A stretch of 64,000 nucleotides of DNA from UBA1189 sp964570685 (lineage in GTDB: Bacteria > Bacteroidota > Bacteroidia > Bacteroidales > Bacteroidaceae), in NCBI GenBank assembly GCA_964570685.1, contig CAZMZC010000004.1, positions 1 through 64,000 of the forward strand, given 5' to 3'. Shown here one piece after another: positions 60,805-64,000 of the stretch. Below the pieces are notes generated by a model, which saw only the letters and a list, made by a program, of their open reading frames with translations, had not been told where the DNA came from and made no database searches. Both the position numbers and the translations under genes were made by a program. Every line of letters starts with the position of its first letter. The first letter of the stretch is position 1.

Positions 60805-63800
60805 ATGAAGAAGAGATTTACTTCTCTGATGACGTTAGTCGTCATGCTTCTGTGCACAAGTAGTGCATGGGCGCAGTCTGTCGTTAGTGTAGGTACAAAC
60901 CTTGACTTCGCCGAAGGTACTCCGGTGGACAATGGTATCTGTACTTATGCAAAGGACATGGAAACCAACGCTACAACCTACAGCCAGATGTTAGAAGTGG
61001 CAGGTTGGACCATCGAAGGTGAGAATGGCGACGCTCGCGCCGCTGGTTTGTTTGCCTATGGCTCAGGTCACTGGCTCGGTGGCACAGGTTACAATGTGCC
61101 TGCCACCAATTCTGCCGGCGCAGCCGAAGGTAATGCACTTGGCATTGTGGCTGTGTGGGGTGCTACTGCACAGTATACACAGGCTGTGACCCTTGAGGCC
61201 GGTAGCTATGAACTCCATGTTGCTGTGTACAACGCTGTGGGCGGTACTACAGCTCCTGCCAAGAGCCTTATCGGCTTCATCGCTGACAATGGTACCGAGT
61301 ATCTGGCTCCTGCCAAGGCTTATGCCGTAGATGCTTGGACGGAAGAGGTAGTTGCCTTTACCCTTACTGAGGCTACCGCTGGTAAGCTCTCATTGGGTTA
61401 TGTGGCTCCTAACTCGGGTTCTGGTGCCAACCAGCACTTGTTCGTCGACAAGGTGGAAATCCTTTCTGTAGAGACTCCTATCACTGTTGAGTCTCCTTGG
61501 GTAGGTGCTGCTGTGGAGAATGGCAAGACCTATTACCTCTACAACACGAAGGCTAAGGCATTCTTGAACGGTGCCAACAGCTGGGGTACTCAGGCTTCAT
61601 TGGGTCAGGACGGTCTGCCCTTCATCGCTGAGGGTGCCGACGGCGTGTTTGCTTTCAATGGTGTTGTTGCTAATAGTGAAACTCAGCACTATCTGGGCAA
61701 CGGCGGTTTTATTGATTCAGGCTCTGCTCAGTTTACCTTGACAGAGGTGATTGATGGTGTTTACACTATCGGTTGGGGCACAAACTACTATGCTTCTGCA
61801 GAGGGTTCTACCATCTTGGCGACAGTGACTGAACTGAGCGATGCTTGCTATTGGCAGTTCCTCACCGCTGAGGATATCCACGCAGCTATGGCTAACGCTA
61901 CTGCCGAGAATCCCTTGAATGTGACTTCGTTGCTTCCTTGCTCTAACTTCGGCCGTAACAACACGGACATCTCCAAGTGGCAGGGTAGTCCCGCTCGTGG
62001 CGGTGCCAATGAGAACATGTGTGCTGAGAAGTTTAATATGAACTTCGACGTATACCAGACCATCAGCGTACCTAATGGTTTGTATAAGGTGACTGCTCAG
62101 GGCTTCTACCGTATGGGTGGCTGGCAGGCTGCTGCCGACACTATCGAGGCAGGCTGCACCTCTACCAATGCTGTGCTCTATGCGAACGAAAAGTCTGTAG
62201 CATTCCCCAACATCTATGTTGACTCGGCTTCTGTAACAGCAGGCGTTGCTGTTCCTGGCCATGGCATGGTGCCTAACTCAATGGGTGATGCATCTGCTGC
62301 TTTCACAGCCGGTCTGTATCAGATGGAAACTATCGAGGTAGCTGTTCTTAACGGTCAGCTCACCATCGGTTTCAAGAAGGACGTTACAGTAGCTGACGAC
62401 TGGTCAATCTTCGACAACGTACAGATTATCTACTGCGGCTCTGACTTCACGGCTGAGGCTGTAGGTTCTGTAAATCCTGCCGACTATCCTGCTAATCAGC
62501 TGTTCGCTATCATGAACGTGGCTGGTAAGAACTTCTTGACCGCTAACTCTGGTATCACTATCGACGCTCGTGATGAGGAGAACGCTAACCAATGCTTCTA
62601 CTTCGTAGCTACTGAGACTGCTAACCAGTATCACCTCAAGACCTATGGTGGCAAGTATGTGAAGAGTGCTCATGGCAACAACTGGACTATGACTGCCGTA
62701 ACTGAGACCTCTGCCAATACCCTGCACGAGATTGTTGCTGTAGAGACAGGTGTTTATACTATCGGTATGGTAGATGCTCCCAAGGAAGGTACTATTATCG
62801 GTACTGACAACTTGACCAACGGTTCTGCTACTTACTCAGACAAGGCTATTGCCAACAACGGTAAGTGGTATATCATCCCCGTATCTTATGATATCACTTC
62901 GGCTCTCCAGGCTATCATTGACGATGCCAAGACCATCACAGGTGATATGAGCAAGGCTGCTTCTGAAGAACTCGCTGCTGCCATCGCTGCTGCTGAGGCT
63001 GCTATCGCAATCGAGCTTCCCGATACTGTAACTGGTGCTACTACCCGCTTGAACGCTGCTGTGGCTGTTGCTACTGCTTCTGTAGCTGACTATGCTGCGC
63101 TGAGTGCCAATATCGCTGTCTATGATGCTATGTATGTAGAGGGTGCTGGCGGTGCTGTTGAGTTTGGTGCCGCTGTTGCTGCTGCCAAGGCTGCTTTGGC
63201 CGAGGGTACTGCTGGTGCAGAGACGCTGACCACATTGGCTGCTGCTTACTCTGTATATCTGTCAACCAATGAAATCTCTGGTATCGTTAACGGTACATTC
63301 GACGCTCCTAACCAGAAGAATGGCTGGGTAGATGGCGTAGGCTCAATGACCACTGGTAACCACAACAAGTGGACCAACGTAAACGATGGCTTCGTAGAGA
63401 AGTGGAATGCTGCTCCTACAGCATTGGCCGACCTTGATTTCTATCAGATTGTTGAGGGTCTTCCCGCAGGTACTTATACATTTGCTGCATACGTGAGCGC
63501 ATGCTTGCAGAGCCAGCCTGATACCTATGAGGTGAAGGGTGTGAAGCTCTATGCCAATGGCGACTCTGTAGAGGTACACACAATCAATATTGACCGCGAT
63601 GATGCTAACCGTGCTGCTGGTCCTGAGCTGATTATGGTGAAGACTACCATCGCTGAGGGCGACTCACTGAAGATTGGTATCTCTGTGAAGAGCACTGACG
63701 CTAACTGGATCGTAATGGACAACGCTAAGTTGTATACCTTCGACCCCGCCGTTGTAATGTCCTTCAAGCTTGATGAGGCCAAGGCTCTTCTTGAGCAGAA

Positions 63801-64000
63801 TCCTCACGTTTCTGGTGTATTCGGTGAAGAACTGAAGGCTCAGGTAGCTGCTGCCAATGACTTGGTAGCCCTCAACGCTGCTATGGACTCATTCGTAGTG
63901 GCTATCCCTGCATACTCTACATTGAACGCTATCGTTACAGAGTATGAGAATGCTGAACTGCTTGCTGAGGCTGTGGCTACAGCTAAGGGCGTGCTCACCA
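60805..64000 (+). CDS. Second giant secreted surface protein, cut by window end
   Basis: The frame opens at ATG 60805 and runs through the window end (1065 codons seen). The signal peptide MKKRFTSLMTLVVMLLCTSS, then AWAQ, resembles that of the gene at 54473. About 25-220 is a beta-sandwich. About 233-350 is a YYLYN domain (GKTYYLYNTKAKAFLNGANS, WGTQASLGQDGLPF). About 370-555 is a carbohydrate-binding-like sandwich. About 565-690 is a second, more divergent YYLYN-type domain (NQLFAIMNVAGKNFLTANSG). Ala-rich helices (about 705-805) and another sandwich (about 825-970) follow. The C-terminal sorting domain lies outside the window. It is a paralogue of the first giant protein, with the same codon bias. 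Confidence 0.78.
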   Translation, partial: MKKRFTSLMTLVVMLLCTSSAWAQSVVSVGTNLDFAEGTPVDNGICTYAKDMETNATTYSQMLEVAGWTIEGENGDARAAGLFAYGSGHWLGGTGYNVPATNSAGAAEGNALGIVAVWGATAQYTQAVTLEAGSYELHVAVYNAVGGTTAPAKSLIGFIADNGTEYLAPAKAYAVDAWTEEVVAFTLTEATAGKLSLGYVAPNSGSGANQHLFVDKVEILSVETPITVESPWVGAAVENGKTYYLYNTKAKAFLNGANSWGTQASLGQDGLPFIAEGADGVFAFNGVVANSETQHYLGNGGFIDSGSAQFTLTEVIDGVYTIGWGTNYYASAEGSTILATVTELSDACYWQFLTAEDIHAAMANATAENPLNVTSLLPCSNFGRNNTDISKWQGSPARGGANENMCAEKFNMNFDVYQTISVPNGLYKVTAQGFYRMGGWQAAADTIEAGCTSTNAVLYANEKSVAFPNIYVDSASVTAGVAVPGHGMVPNSMGDASAAFTAGLYQMETIEVAVLNGQLTIGFKKDVTVADDWSIFDNVQIIYCGSDFTAEAVGSVNPADYPANQLFAIMNVAGKNFLTANSGITIDARDEENANQCFYFVATETANQYHLKTYGGKYVKSAHGNNWTMTAVTETSANTLHEIVAVETGVYTIGMVDAPKEGTIIGTDNLTNGSATYSDKAIANNGKWYIIPVSYDITSALQAIIDDAKTITGDMSKAASEELAAAIAAAEAAIAIELPDTVTGATTRLNAAVAVATASVADYAALSANIAVYDAMYVEGAGGAVEFGAAVAAAKAALAEGTAGAETLTTLAAAYSVYLSTNEISGIVNGTFDAPNQKNGWVDGVGSMTTGNHNKWTNVNDGFVEKWNAAPTALADLDFYQIVEGLPAGTYTFAAYVSACLQSQPDTYEVKGVKLYANGDSVEVHTINIDRDDANRAAGPELIMVKTTIAEGDSLKIGISVKSTDANWIVMDNAKLYTFDPAVVMSFKLDEAKALLEQNPHVSGVFGEELKAQVAAANDLVALNAAMDSFVVAIPAYSTLNAIVTEYENAELLAEAVATAKGVLT

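Overview
The window reads as chromosome of a Bacteroidales bacterium, most likely close to Prevotellaceae. The signs are: promoters of the Bacteroidetes type (TTTG, about 20 bp, TAnnTTTG) in front of many genes; several large secreted proteins ending in type IX secretion (T9SS) C-terminal sorting domains; the long form of IspG with an inserted domain; two-domain signal peptidase I; and DUF4369/TlpA lipoproteins. Placement below order level is inference.

Layout. 1-635: the start of a tyrosine recombinase at the left edge, next to a tRNA-Gly/tRNA-Leu operon with its own promoter and terminator and a broken extra tRNA-Gly 5' half. 671-2186: B3/4-domain protein and PgeF. 2187-3857: a long gene-free stretch with a composite repeat element (copy A) and a structured leader. 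3858-10482: an operon-like run of secreted proteins (BspA-type leucine-rich repeats, InlB-type repeats with cohesin-like and dockerin-like parts, and a second cohesin-like protein) ending in a 52-residue protein. 10659-16787: methyltransferase, GNAT-like protein, helix-hairpin-helix barrel protein, and a DUF2975/HTH pair. 17168-28866: an accessory-looking stretch with two FtsX-type permeases (the second frameshifted), an ATPase of the archaeal-ATPase/DUF234 type, two thioredoxin-fold lipoproteins and a RhuM-family protein. 28985-54092: mostly housekeeping (lepB, acyl-CoA synthetase, LytTR regulator, fabH-fabF-fabZ, ruvB, ispG, purE, two-component system, MltD-like transglycosylase, dacB, nadB, queG, SulP transporter, U32 peptidase, GH123-like protein, pyrE). 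54473-64000: two giant related secreted proteins, the second cut by the window end, with the second copy (B) of the composite repeat between them.

The most unusual content is non-coding. (1) Two copies of a long-inverted-repeat element, in opposite orientation 57 kb apart, each carry exactly four palindromes centred on CCGCGG spaced exactly 22 bp apart, with different 8-bp spacers. Copy A also carries a nested 245-bp insertion whose empty site is preserved in copy B. (2) A family of about 67-bp hairpins carries a Bacteroidetes -7 box at one end and sits directly in front of unrelated genes; the stem arms differ between copies in a base-pair-preserving way. (3) A 440-nt structured leader, ending in a terminator-like stem, precedes the leucine-rich-repeat surface protein. 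Both copies of the palindrome element lie beside secreted surface-protein genes.

All calls come from reading the sequence and from knowledge of families. No database search or folding program was run.
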